A stretch of DNA of 64,000 nucleotides from contig NMRB01000510.1 in the NCBI GenBank assembly GCA_002633025.1, positions 32,710-96,709 on the forward strand, given 5' to 3'. The notes beneath the pieces were generated by a model. It did no database searches and had not been told where the DNA came from. It was given only the letters and a program-made list of their open reading frames with translations. Both the position numbers and the translations under genes were made by a program. Numbering within the stretch: the stretch's first letter is position 1; every line of letters starts with the position of its first letter. Positions 22,363 to 34,200 of this stretch are shown one piece after another. This DNA is from Notospermus geniculatus. Taxonomy: Eukaryota; Nemertea; Pilidiophora; Heteronemertea; Lineidae.

Positions 22363-23814
22363 ATCGGTCACCCAGCCGCTGTTTCGAATTTGGGGATCGA
22401 ACAAGCGTCTGGGTCATAACGCCACATTTTCTGTTACGAGCAGACCAAGATCCTGGTCTGGATGCTGATTGGCTAATCAGGGACAGAGTTAGTCATTCAT
22501 TCTCATCCGCCGATTCCTCCCATTTGAGAATCACAATCCGGCTGCTGATTGGGCAAGAGAAGTGATCATGTGATCTCATCTTGGCGACGATTACACATGT
22601 ATAATGTCAGTTGGGATTTCTCGACCTCGTCTTCCATACGGATACACAATTCCTGCAACCGGAACACCGAGACCAAATCCCCCGAGACATTGCGAGAATT
22701 GGGTTTGGGATTTAGTCCCGGGGGAAAAATCAACGCCGCCATCTTGAATATATTATTGCGCCCCCACCTATAGCTGGGATAGTGATACGGCGACCGAACA
22801 ACCTGGATCTACTTTCGGACTACTTTAACTCATCCACTAGAAGATATAGTTCGGTGAAATTCATCACTTTTGTGTCGAAAAAGAACCTAACGATGGCAGT
22901 TTTGGGTTAATTTAATAATATGACACACAAAAGTGAATTTTACTAAGATTTTGTGAGTTATTGAGCGTTTTTGTTTAGCCAAATCGGGATTTCCGCCCGG
23001 GATTCCGCCACCATGCCATACACTACAGAATGTACAGCGCACTGACATGCATTTCGCTGTTCTGATGCAGTGTATGCACTGTTTATTTGTTTGCCATTCC
23101 CGAAGCAATAAAATATTCTATTATGGGTCTTCCGATGTAAATATGCGAATAAATTGACTCAAATATACTTTCTTGATCGGAAATCATCATAAAATACAAT
23201 AAAAGTAGCAAATATTTATCAGAAATGTCATTTCTTCGGGAACTACTTTTACCGCGGAAGTATGCTCCCGACACTGGCGCTGTGAGGCGCGACGCATCAC
23301 ATAACCCTACGCAAAATGGCGGATTTGACTCTTGTTCTTCAGGGTCACAAACCGACGCAACGTCACCAGGTTATTTTGGAGGTTTGTTCCCTGTTGTTCA
23401 GGTTGACAATTCCTGCTCACTTTTCAGCCTGAAATTCAACTCCAGTAAGTTGATGCTGGCCAGTACGCTGTCTCAGATCAATTCAGCTGTCTCAGATCAA
23501 TTCACCAATCGATTCATTGCCAGATTCGGACATTTTGGAAGGTTGTGAGATGAAATATAATCCAATAATGGAAGCAGCCATCTTATGTCACGTGACCTTC
23601 TACAGCATTACCCACAATGCACTGTATCACAGCAATAACGGCGTTCTGTGCCAGACGTTTGTGTAGCAGTACTCCGGAACAAAACGACTGGCCGCGCGAG
23701 GCTAGTATGACGCAAGGCGGCGCTACCATCGAACCGGCCGAAAGACGTCATGGCGTCACTTTTGCCTCAGTTGATATCGCATCGCGGGGAAATGTGTGTA
23801 AAATTTTCTACAGT
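22363..23814. other. CpG-containing single-copy stretch, no gene found
   Basis: This 1.4-kb stretch has no clear repeat structure and is relatively rich in CpG and GACGTC words, especially 23250-23820. An open frame of 107 codons at 23225-23548 has no recognisable motif. It could be a promoter-proximal region, but no downstream exon could be identified. Confidence 0.4.
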
Positions 23815-23844
23815 TGACGTCATTTTGACGTCAAAATGACGTCA
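23815..23844. promoter_or_regulatory. three phased CRE palindromes (TGACGTCA)
   Basis: TGACGTCA occurs at 23815-23822, 23826-23833 and 23837-23844, start to start exactly 11 bp each. TGACGTCA is the full cAMP response element bound by CREB/ATF bZIP dimers. Spacing close to one helical turn puts all three on one DNA face. Function is inferred only. Confidence 0.55.
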
Positions 23845-24413
23845 TAGAAGGTTTTCAATAACCTTATTTGGTAAATTGGTATCATATTTCTATCTGTTGG
23901 TAATATATTTATAGGGTCTAAATCGAACCAGAAAAAAGTTTTCTGTACATTGAAAATTTGGGGGTCGCCATTTTGAAAATATGCTAATTAACCACTTTCC
24001 CGGGGGCAGATTTTGGCCTACTTTTTTTCTGGGGTCAACCACAACCTAGTCCTACACCTCCAAGAGAAAAGCCTTTTGTATACATTTTTTTGGGGTTGAC
24101 CCCTAATTTTTCATATATTGACCCGTCTACTGCATGTGATTGGTTCAAGTACAGTAACTGTACTTAAAATGCCCTAATGTGTAAACGTAGGGCAGACCTT
24201 AAAAATAATATAACGTGTATAATATTTGAAAGATAGTAATTACATGTAGGCCGAAATTCTCATTATATATATTTTAATGTCCCATATCGCTTTCATTCCT
24301 CTTGGAAATCTTCAGTGGGAATGATGAAATATTATTTACATGAGATATATATACATACATGTAACCTGTCCCACAGCAGGTTCAGGCAAAATGTTCTCCT
24401 CTGGATCCATTGC

Positions 24414-25157
24414 TTAAAGGGACTAGGAAAATTGTTTCTAGCTTCGGTTATTACAAAATGCTAGTCTTTCATGATAAATTCCCACCCTCAATTAACTTTT
24501 CCAATTAAGTGTTAATTACTGGCACCCAGACAAATCAGTTATTACCACACCTTGGAGCAGTCACTATTTGAGCAATTGCTCAGCAGGTGTCTCCCATGGT
24601 CATTTGCCCGAGTCACTGGGAATCTAAAGCCACCCAAACACATGCAAAAACCAACAATAACCTGCTGAATCCAGCATGTATGTAGTGTGTACCTTCATGT
24701 GTCCACACAATGTTATGTAATCTTTTCAAAACATTCCTAATCAGTGCTCACTTGAACGTGATTAAGCATGCCACTTTTATTCAACCAACAGCCTTCTGAT
24801 AAATCAGCCAAGATACATAGATCTTCAGCAACATATAAAAACCCGTCAATGATGCATTAGAAATTTCTGAAGGTCATTTTCCTTGGTCAGGTGGTGATTT
24901 AGAGGAAGAAGAAATAAAATGTTGTGACTGCTCCGTACAATACATACAGCGACACTATTAAGCTTGTACTCTATTGTGTTGATTAGGTTCCATTGCTCAA
25001 ATAGTGACTGCTCCATGGTGTGGTGATGACCGATTTGTCTGGGTGTCAGTAATTAACAATTTAGTAATTGAAAAAGTGAATTTAATGTGGGAAAGTATTA
25101 TGAAAGGCTAGCATTTTGTAATAACCGAAGCTTGAAAAAATTTTCCTTGTCCCTGTA
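24414..25157. mobile_element. TIR element with inverted repeats of about 190 bp
   Basis: The left arm starts AAAGGGACTAGGAAAATTG and the right arm ends with the near complement, flanked by TA. Arms are about 190 bp and have diverged by small indels. The centre has no ORF. Confidence 0.85.
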
Positions 25158-25893
25158 ACCCACACATGTGGTGCTTTCAATCTCCTCACCCTACGCTGAA
25201 CAATTAATAGGATAATGTAGAGTTGCAGCTCCAGAGCAGCCTTCTGTCAGAGTCCATGATGGAAAAGTGATTTCCCTCCAAATTTTCCGAAACATTCATG
25301 AACAACCTTGGACAAAAGTCCCATGGTGTAAACAAGTGTTTTAGTGACCTTGAACATCATCATACAAATGTATGATGAAAAGGGGCTGTTCATTCTCATC
25401 TTAGGGATTGTCAAATCAGGCTGTTCGTGATCACCCTGACCTAAAAATATAATGTTGGGTCATTTCAATGACCAGAAACTGACAGAAGAATCACTTTTTT
25501 TGCTCAATGTAGGACCATTCTATTCTCTAGGTGGGGGTTGGAGGTGCCATAGGCCTATACATTGTGTTATGGTTGCATAATGTCATTTCTTGCCCATTCT
25601 TGATAAAGGTGTTTTGGGTGACTTGATGTTTTCAATGCCAATATAAGGGTGCAAGGGATGATAGTGGCGTGACCTGCCCAGGGTTTGAATAGGGACTAGG
25701 AAAGTCCTAGAAGATGTTAGATAATATTGAATAATTCTTTTTGTTACGAAGCAATTTCTTAGACTTCCTTTGGCCAAAGGGTCACTGCAATGTTGTAGCT
25801 CAAAGTGCTTGATTGAGCTATAGCCTAGAGTTTTAGTACTGCGTAGATATGGTAGTGCATCTGTGCCAAGTTTGTGGAAGATGTAACAAAATN
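25158..25893. other. no gene seen; ends at N25893
   Basis: AT-rich sequence without a supported ORF. GGGGCTGTTCATTCTCAT at about 25382 has an inverted partner near 26783-26800, which hints at a larger TIR element (about 25.38-26.80 kb) that surrounds the N-bounded satellite block. Confidence 0.4.
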
Positions 25894-26554
25894 TACCCTT
25901 AGGTTTTCATACCCTAGGAATCGAATGGACTGATTACTTTTGATCTGAGATGTAGGGGTCATGGTGATATCGATATCACAAATTTGATATTTTGAGATAA
26001 CTTGCCATATTGTCAACTGAGTAACATGAAACAAGTCTTAGTTCATGCCTACTTATCCAAGGACTGGACTATGTTAAAATTCTCAGCCTCCAGTGTCCGG
26101 GTGATTGAGATATCATGAGATTTGATATATCAAACTTGATAATTTGAAATATCTCTGCCTGTGTTAGAGATAGAGGCATGATATTACCCATACTTTGGTT
26201 ATTGAGGATGCCCATTTCGATTATGCAATGACCTTGATGATCAGAGGTCAAGGTCAAGGTCAAACTTGATACTTTGATGTATCTCTTCCTGTCGTAGAGG
26301 TAGTGGCATGATATCACCCATACTAAGCTTATTGAGGATGCCCATTCCGATTATGCAATGACCTTGATGATCAAAGGTCAAGGTCAAGGTCAAATTTGAG
26401 AATTTGAAATATCTATGATACAGATATCTATGATACAAATATCCATGATACAGATAGAGACATGATATCACCCATACTTTAGGTTATTGAGGCTGCCCAT
26501 TTTGATTATGCAATGATGTTGATGATCAGATGTCAAGGTCAAGGTCAACAATGA
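25894..26554. repeat. second copy of the AGGTCA satellite element, bounded by Ns
   Basis: 25894-26105 matches 16640-16850, and 26130-26554 holds three satellite units with TCAAGGTCA runs. An extra ATGATACAGATATC micro-repeat expands the last unit (26415-26455). The block starts right after N25893 and stops right before N26555. Confidence 0.85.
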
Positions 26555-26555
26555 N

Positions 26556-27658
26556 CAGGACCTCTAATGAGCAGCACAACCCATTTCTGAAGTAACATTT
26601 AGACTTTATGGCATTTTTGCGGGGCCTCATCACATTGATTAGCCTTTTGTTCTAGATAATGACTTATGATTGACTTGACAATTGATCCAATATTGATCAT
26701 TTTCACCATAGAATCATCCCTGCAACTTTCAAATTCATAGCTTTTCTAGTTTTCCCAAGGATCACAAATCTTGGTCTCAAATGAAAATGAACAGCCCCTT
26801 TTTGAACAAAAGTATGATCGTCTAAATGGGGCTTTAGACCAACATGTATATTTTTAGTACCAGTGTTAATTGATAGATGGCGTTGAAGTAGTTGGAAGCA
26901 GATTTGACTTGTCCCAGTTCTTGGGTGACAAAAATCAGTCGCATGTTACTCTTAGCCTGCCAAGTTGATACCAAATGTTTGTCAGTTTCAATACTGCCTG
27001 TCTATTATGAAATCTGAAACAATCTACATGTAATTTAAACAGTGTTCTTTAAGTTTTGGCAGGAATACAGTGTCATATACATACATGTATTTCACATTGG
27101 TCTGACAATTTCGGTAACTGGACCACCTCACCTAAGTGGCCCACTTGCTCCAGTCCCGTGGGTGGTCCACTACCGAGGTTCCACTGTATTTCTTCCATTC
27201 TCTCCTGGTGTCATCTTAGCTCGTTGAGGTTCGCCTTCTGAGCGACATGCGACTGGTTTTGCCAGAAATGGTCACAAATATGGTCTGCCCTGAAGAGGTA
27301 AAGTGCATTTGGTGGTCCTCAATACAGAGGTTCTACTTGATATTTCAGTTCATTCCTAAAACTTTCTGTAAATCAGGAACCTCTCGGGTACTTGTGAGTG
27401 TGATTGGTCAGAGCCTTTCTTATCAGTTGTAATTTCCCAGTCCAATACTTTTAAGGAGATGCAAGATCAACTTTGGGTTTTTTACCACTCCGTCCAACGA
27501 CAATCTACTTTATGGTGTTATCAAGTCACAAATTATAATCTGGTCCATTTATTGATGAATGAATAATTTATATCTTTATGCGATAACACATTACACTGTA
27601 TCTTTGAATAAAGCTAATACGTCCTACTTCATCAGTAGCATTGTTTTTTGTACTAATT
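26556..27658. other. no gene seen; truncated CAGTGGAACC element
   Basis: Mostly unremarkable AT-rich sequence. 27107-27190 is a one-ended copy related to the element at 10792-10969 (ends in the complement of CAGTGGAACCTCGGTA). No exon is supported. Confidence 0.4.
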
Positions 27659-28930
27659 AAGACTGTCCATTCTCGGGGTGGGCAGTCTTCCTATTCTTAT
27701 ACCGTGGCGTCCGTCATCATCGTCGGCCTTTAGCAGGGTATGTTTCATAACTGCTGGGGTAATTAACCTGAAACATTAGCCGTTGTTACACTACATAAAA
27801 ATACCCGTGTTTTTCCAGACCCATGTCAAACCCGTGTGTACGAAAATCCCGGCGAGAGGTCACGCTACTACACTGTAGTTAAGTAGCCCGGCAACAGTTG
27901 CGCTGCAAACATTGACTCTTCGGTTATTTCTGAATTGGCACACATTGTCGGAGGCTTGAAAACGACGTCAATTAATGGCTGCGGCATCTGTCGCCGTGCG
28001 AAGAACTAACGAACACACGGGGATTTCGAAAAGCACGGCGAGATTGCCGTGTCTCAAAAACCCGCGTTTTTCAGACACGGGTTTCTTGAAGCCCGGCAAT
28101 TCATAGGTGTGACCGCAAAAACCCGGGGATTTTATGTGTAACCACGGCTATTGTATACAAATACCCCTAGATCAGATTATCTGTGACACCAAGTTTCGGT
28201 CCGATTCGATTATTGGCTTGGCCACAAGATGCCCAAAACCGAAAACACAAAAGCACAATAACTCTTAAACTAATGGATGGATTATCTCCAAATTTTTGTC
28301 ATAGTTATGAGGATGCATGACATATGTAACGGGTTTTTGATTTGACCTACTTTTCAAGTGGAGCGTATTGTCGGAGTTCAAAATTTCCAAATTGGTAGTA
28401 CGTTTCGTGGTTATTTGTCCTAGAGTCTACTAACTTGATGTGATTATGTTTGTACCCTCTACATGTTGTGTTCAGCAAATTTCGGGCTGGTGCTACCTCA
28501 GACATGGTCCCAGGTGGCCGTCTTGGAAAATGGCTTATGGCTCATATCTCATAGATTACTCCCAACTATAATGTTTTAAACCTGAAATTGTATGTATCTG
28601 GGTACCCTCTATGCGTACATCGAATTTTGATCCTTTCCGACTTCAAATATGTTGGCCAGTCGGTCATCCTGAAAGCGGGGCTTTGGCCAATGTCTTATGA
28701 AGAACAGCAGCTGGAATGTTGTAACTTGGTATGAATATGTAGATCCCTCTCTATGACTGCCACATTTTAGCTCTATTGCACTTCAAGTATGGCCACTATG
28801 GTGTTTCCCTGGAACATCGAGTGGGCACTTGTTGTTTGTTCTTCTGATACATTGTACATTCACCCAGGTGAGCACATGGTCCGTGGGCCATTTCATTTTA
28901 TCTGACCTACTCTTCAAGGTCACCAAGGTC
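27659..28930 (-). mobile_element. hairpin-ended repeat family copy, inverted and interrupted
   Basis: In minus orientation this copy ends with a CGTC-rich stretch and a hairpin AAGACTG-CCA / TGG-CAGTCTT at 27659-27689. The body (about 28180-28930) matches 39700-39960, including GACCTACTTTTCAAG and CCAAGTTTCGGTCC. A separate TIR element is inserted at 27777-28150. Confidence 0.7.
27777..28150. mobile_element. foldback element with TAGCCGTGGTTACAC ends
   Basis: Inverted ends TAGCCGTTGTTACACTACAT and complement flank a 374-bp element with GC-rich interior. A longer copy in opposite orientation is at 50762-52052. It interrupts the hairpin-ended repeat. Confidence 0.85.
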
Positions 28931-30122
28931 AAAATTAAGAATTCCATCCTTTTGGTGGCATGTTTATTGCGATTTCATCTAGAGTCTTTATATGTAGGTG
29001 TAAAGATGGTCCTCTGCAAACTTAGCATACACGTATCACTGGCTGACTGCATGCGGCAAGGACAAAGTTTACACTTCTGTCTCCATATAAAAGTGTGTTT
29101 GTTCATGTGGCCAACTGTAAAACCCAGGTAAACACATGGTCCACGCGCCATTTTTTTTTCAATTCGGTTACACTAATTGTCGAACATTCTGATCTGATTG
29201 TGAGATGTCATGCGCGAGATTTAGATGCATAGTAGGCCTACTCGACAACAATGATCACTGGACGGCGACAAATACTAGCTTCTTGAGGAACAGGATTCAG
29301 GTGCATTTTGCGGTCCCTCAAGTGAATGGCTTCTACGCCATTTCATTGAAACGTCGTACACAAAGAAATTGCCGGCGGGAGAACCCCTTACTTTGAAAGC
29401 CTGACATTTTAGGAACGTCTTGAAATCGAATTTCGTTGGCGCAGATGGCCCACGTGACGGGCGCCACACACTATACACCCATAGATACGACGGAAATCAA
29501 CAAGTGTTATTTGAGCCTAATCTCTTACGATGATTTTTCAGATGTTTTATTGGTTGTGATACCTGTCATTACTAATAAAACATTCAGTGGTCTAACGACA
29601 TCGTACTCTGTAAATTATCAAGTTATAGGTTGCAGATTATCCCGGCAGATTTATTTATTAATAATTATACATTGCGGTTATGTTGCAACTGAACAGGTCT
29701 AGTTTGCGAACAGTTCGTCATGCTGCCCCCTGATACCTCTATTTGATACTTGAACAAATAACCATGTGCCGCATGACTTTGAATGAGACCAGTCGAGACC
29801 TGGGCTCGCATTCTCCCATAGAAGGGCTTTGATCTCGCTCCTCTGGCTATGCCCCTTTATAGAGGACGTGATTCTGCATCGAATGATACCAGTGTCGTTG
29901 TTTACACTTCACGTTTCAATGAGCAGCGACGGTTTGAAGTTTGCAAAATTGAAGTCCTTTAGAGGGTGAAAGGATTAATTATTTCAAAAATAGTGCCAAT
30001 GGCACTGTGCCCGCTTGGCTCAGGGCTGTTTGTGTTTTGAAGCATTGTTGTTGTGGATGCTGATGGCCGACATGTAGATTAAGCAAGTGAAGGAACATTA
30101 TATTATAGGTAGATTGGTACAC
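28931..30122. other. no gene seen; dispersed repeat at its end
   Basis: There is no supported exon. 29873-29960 is repeated in inverse orientation at 44195-44285 (TTCAATGAGCAGCGACGGTTT region). The frames of 60-100 codons here lack motifs and splice context. Confidence 0.4.
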
Positions 30123-30246
30123 TCCACTTTTGTTATACCACCAGTGGCGGTATATCGATGGTATTGTTGACTATGTTGAAATGCCTTCGACCAAGGAAAT
30201 CAATTGTCTGTGGCGGTGTATCGAGAGGCTCTATAACGAAAGTGGA
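30123..30246. mobile_element. short TIR element
   Basis: TCCACTTTTGTTATA at 30123-30137 is inverted at 30232-30246 with one mismatch. Inside, a GTGGCGGTGTATCGA word is directly repeated. It is non-coding. Confidence 0.6.
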
Positions 30247-31297
30247 CTGTATATGCATTAAATATGCTTACCTATACATAGGGTTACGTCTTGTGCAAAA
30301 CAATGCTACAAGGAGTGTGGACGAATAAATGCACAGAAGAATAAAGATAGTCTCTCCAGTTGAAAACAGCCATTTTATTGACTCAACATAATTGCATGTG
30401 ACTAAATATATGTGTCAGATCATCAACATGTATCAATGAGCTGCAATGATTGATGATTATATTGGGAATATAATTACAGACTATGAACAAAATATACATG
30501 TATATACTTGACACTGTGGTTTTCTCTCAATATTGTGACTCTTTCACTTTGTAGCATTCTACTGACTTTATACAGCTGAATAAAAATTACAGTGAAGTGG
30601 AATATGTACAAGAGTTCAGTGCAACATCATGACAAAATGAAATATAGGCGTATGATACATGTTTAATCAAATGATATTTGATTGGTCAGGATATATGACA
30701 GAGCTAATGAACAAGCATGTCTTGTAATTGAGATTAGTGTTTCTATTGCCCAACATTGTCACATGTTATCTACTAAGTCTGTTTATCAACTGGCTGATGT
30801 TTGAAATGAATCAAATCGCTATGTAGGTACGTGGGATTCATCATGTTGCAACTTGGCATCTGTTGGAATTACATCTTGCGTGTTGTTCATTTCTTTATTT
30901 GCAGTGGTTGTATGTTGACTGGGGCTTGGTCATTTGTTTCCTTCTTATAACCGTCTGTAACGAGATATAAGGATGAGGATATAGTGGTTACTGCATAGCA
31001 ATTACAGATATTGGATTTTTGAGGTCTGAAAGTGAGAATGAGAACTTGTGAGATTGCACTTGTAAATTTCATTGAGACAAAAGAGATAAAAGTAAATGTG
31101 GTTGGTTATTGATAGCACAAACATGACAAAGACAACAGGGGTGAAGGTTGTTATTTGCAACTGCATGTGAAATTGCAATGCAAGAGTGGAATTAGGCACT
31201 GGCAATGCTATCCTTGAATGATTGAACTTTTATATGAAGATAATGCAAGCACCTTAGATGTTTTGTTGATTGGTTCACTGATGTTTGCAGTGTTTGT

Positions 31298-34200
31298 TTA
31301 CTTTGATATTGACAGGAAGATCGGCTTGTGATCCGAGAAGTAACTTTCAAGTGTGCCACTAATGACAACTGAGTCTTTGTCAATATTTGTATATATGTGA
31401 TCGAGTGTACTGCCATAGTCAGTTGTTGGGTTATTGATGAGTTGTTGGTAATTAAACTGATGTTGCATCATTTTTTCCAGGGCAGGTGTTCTGCTGAGAT
31501 CAACATTGAAGTCACCCATGATGATGACATTTTTCTCTGGTTGTATGTGTTCATGCAAGTCTTGAAGAACTGCTTGGATGGTATGCAGTTGTGCTGCAGA
31601 TGGATGTACATAGAGCATGACAAGCTGAATTGGGTACAGTTTGGCATTGTACTCTGCAATAATGTATTCAATATTAGAGTTGATACCTGTACATGTTCTG
31701 ACAGGGTTTTGCCTGTGGTAAATGATCATGCCATAGTGAGATCTATTGTCTATTGAAGGTTGATCATTTCTTATTGGTGTATCAGTGAAGTGAGACAAGC
31801 CAAACTTGGAGCTGTCATCAGAAGGCATCAGTCTTGTTTCTGAGAAGCCAACTATATCACAGTTGCTGATGTACTGTTCATGTGAAATATCATTGATGTG
31901 TTTGTGGAAAGATCTGCAATTATGAAAGACTACTGTACAGGTGTCACTACTTTGTGTTATGAGAGGAGGAGCAATGTCCAGCTTGGCTTCTTGTCGAAGA
32001 CGATTCATTTCTGAACAAACTTCATCAGAAATAGCAATTTTGTCTTCATTTAAATTGAGTATGTACAGATTGGTCATGTTTGTCACTCGACTCAAGGCAA
32101 CATAGTGCATGTGGTTTTGCTTACGCCCTGATAGATCTACCACCAATGACTGCAATGTAGAACCTTGGGATTTGTGAACAGTTTTGGCAGAGGCAGGCCG
32201 GATTGGATATTGTTTTCTCACAACAAAACAGTTCTTGAATCTTCCCACAGTGAATTGTCTTTGGGTTTCCATGATTGGAGTCCACTTCTTATCAATTGCA
32301 TCATTGTAGAGATAATGGAATTGCCTTCTTTGCTGTGCTCCAATTCTAGGATCTTCAAATTCGCCCCATATTATTGAGCATCTGTTTGACATTGGTTTCA
32401 TTCTGAAGTCGAGCATTTTGACCACAAAAGAAGCACCATTGGTCAGGCCATCGCTGGTAGCTACATTCACTGATATTTCACACCTTGTATTAGTGGCTAC
32501 TGGGAGTTCAGTCATTAAGCCCATAGTTTTGGAAGGGTCATTGGGAATCTTTGTCAGAAGAGTGTTTTTAACTTCTTGGCTGACATCACCTTGAACTTGA
32601 TCTATGGCCTTGATGATGGTTTTTTCACCCTGTGCATCATGGAAAATTACTGCATTATGTCCGTTGACTAACATTCTTGTTGTGAACAAGTACGTGGCTG
32701 AATCTGGTAGTAATGTTTTGACTGTTTCCAAGGGAGCAACTCTTGATTTCAATGATTCTATATCATTTGTTGTTTGTTTGCCCTCGCGCAAGCGATTCAG
32801 AAGTTGTGCGAACTCAGCATCTTCTCGTTGTCTCATTATTTGCTGTAATTCCCAAACTGAGAAAAGGTTCTGCCATATGTTTGTAGCAAGAGGACCATAG
32901 CCTTCGGTAGTGTTGTGGAATATCCACTTGTCCATGACAGGCTGTAGCTGATGCAGGTCACCTATGGCAATAATGCTGACATTCCCAAACAATGCTTTAC
33001 ATCCCGTGATTTCTTGGAGTCTAAGATTGATGAAATTGAACATATTTGTTCCTACCATTGATATTTCATCAATGAATATGACTTTTAGGCATTGATACTT
33101 GGTTCTGAGTGTATTCAATCGTTGCATGTCGAGAGGTTTGTAAGCGAATGCTTGATTAGCAGGTATATTGAAAGCAGAATGTAGAGTAGCACCATTGATA
33201 TTGAAGGCAGCTTTGCCAGTGGGAGCTGTAAGCAGTATTTTGACATCATCTGGATTTGATCCTGCACCTGAGTTGAAATATCGATAGAGTGCTTGATATA
33301 GAGCTTTTGTCACAACAGTTTTGCCACAGCCGGCACCACCAGTCAGAAATAGATGGATGGGGTTTTCATGTGTCTTGAAGTGATGTAGCACATGGTAGAA
33401 AAATGCCTTTTGTTCAACATTGAGGCTTTGGAGAAGGTTCAGATATTCAAGGTTTGGAAGAATGCTTGGCTGCATTTCAAGCTCATATGAAAGTTGCTGT
33501 ACCTCCGGACTGAATCCATCTGATTGCTGGGAGTTGGAAGCAAATTTTAACGGATCAAAGCAACCATACAGCTCACTATCACATGTTCCTTCTGCTTCAT
33601 CTTCGTCATTTCTGTGCTCAGTATTTGGTGCTACTTCAGCCCAATCATCTTGAGAGACTTGTTCTTGTGCTCTATTAAGTTCGTCTGTATTGTGTTCATA
33701 TTTTGCTTCGACCAACTGAATGGTTTCTTTATCTCTGTTATATCTCTCTTCATATGAATCACAGCCAGAGAGGAGATCTGAAGTTTCATGTCTCCAGTTG
33801 GTATAAAGCATAAGCTTTTCTCTGAAATGTTTTTCTGGATCCTTCGCTTTGCTAAAGCGGACAAATCTGATGACTTTTTGTTTCTTCCTTTTTTTTAAGA
33901 CATAGCCATTTTTTAGCTGGTATGTTTCAGCAGAGTTGGGAGGAATATCAGTGTCGGAATCATCCTGGGATGGATCATCATCTCTGTTGTCAACTAGTTC
34001 TTGGTTTTCAGCTAAAAGATTTTCATAATCATTAATTTGTTTTGAGAATGTTTTGTTTTTGACAACATCATAATTTGAGGCAAAGTCTGCGAAGACAATG
34101 TTTTCTAGCTGTTTTGGTCGTGATTGGTATCTTGTGATGATACTTTCTGCATGGATGTCAGTAGAGTCATCAGGAAGTGACTTGAGCTGGGCTTCAGATT

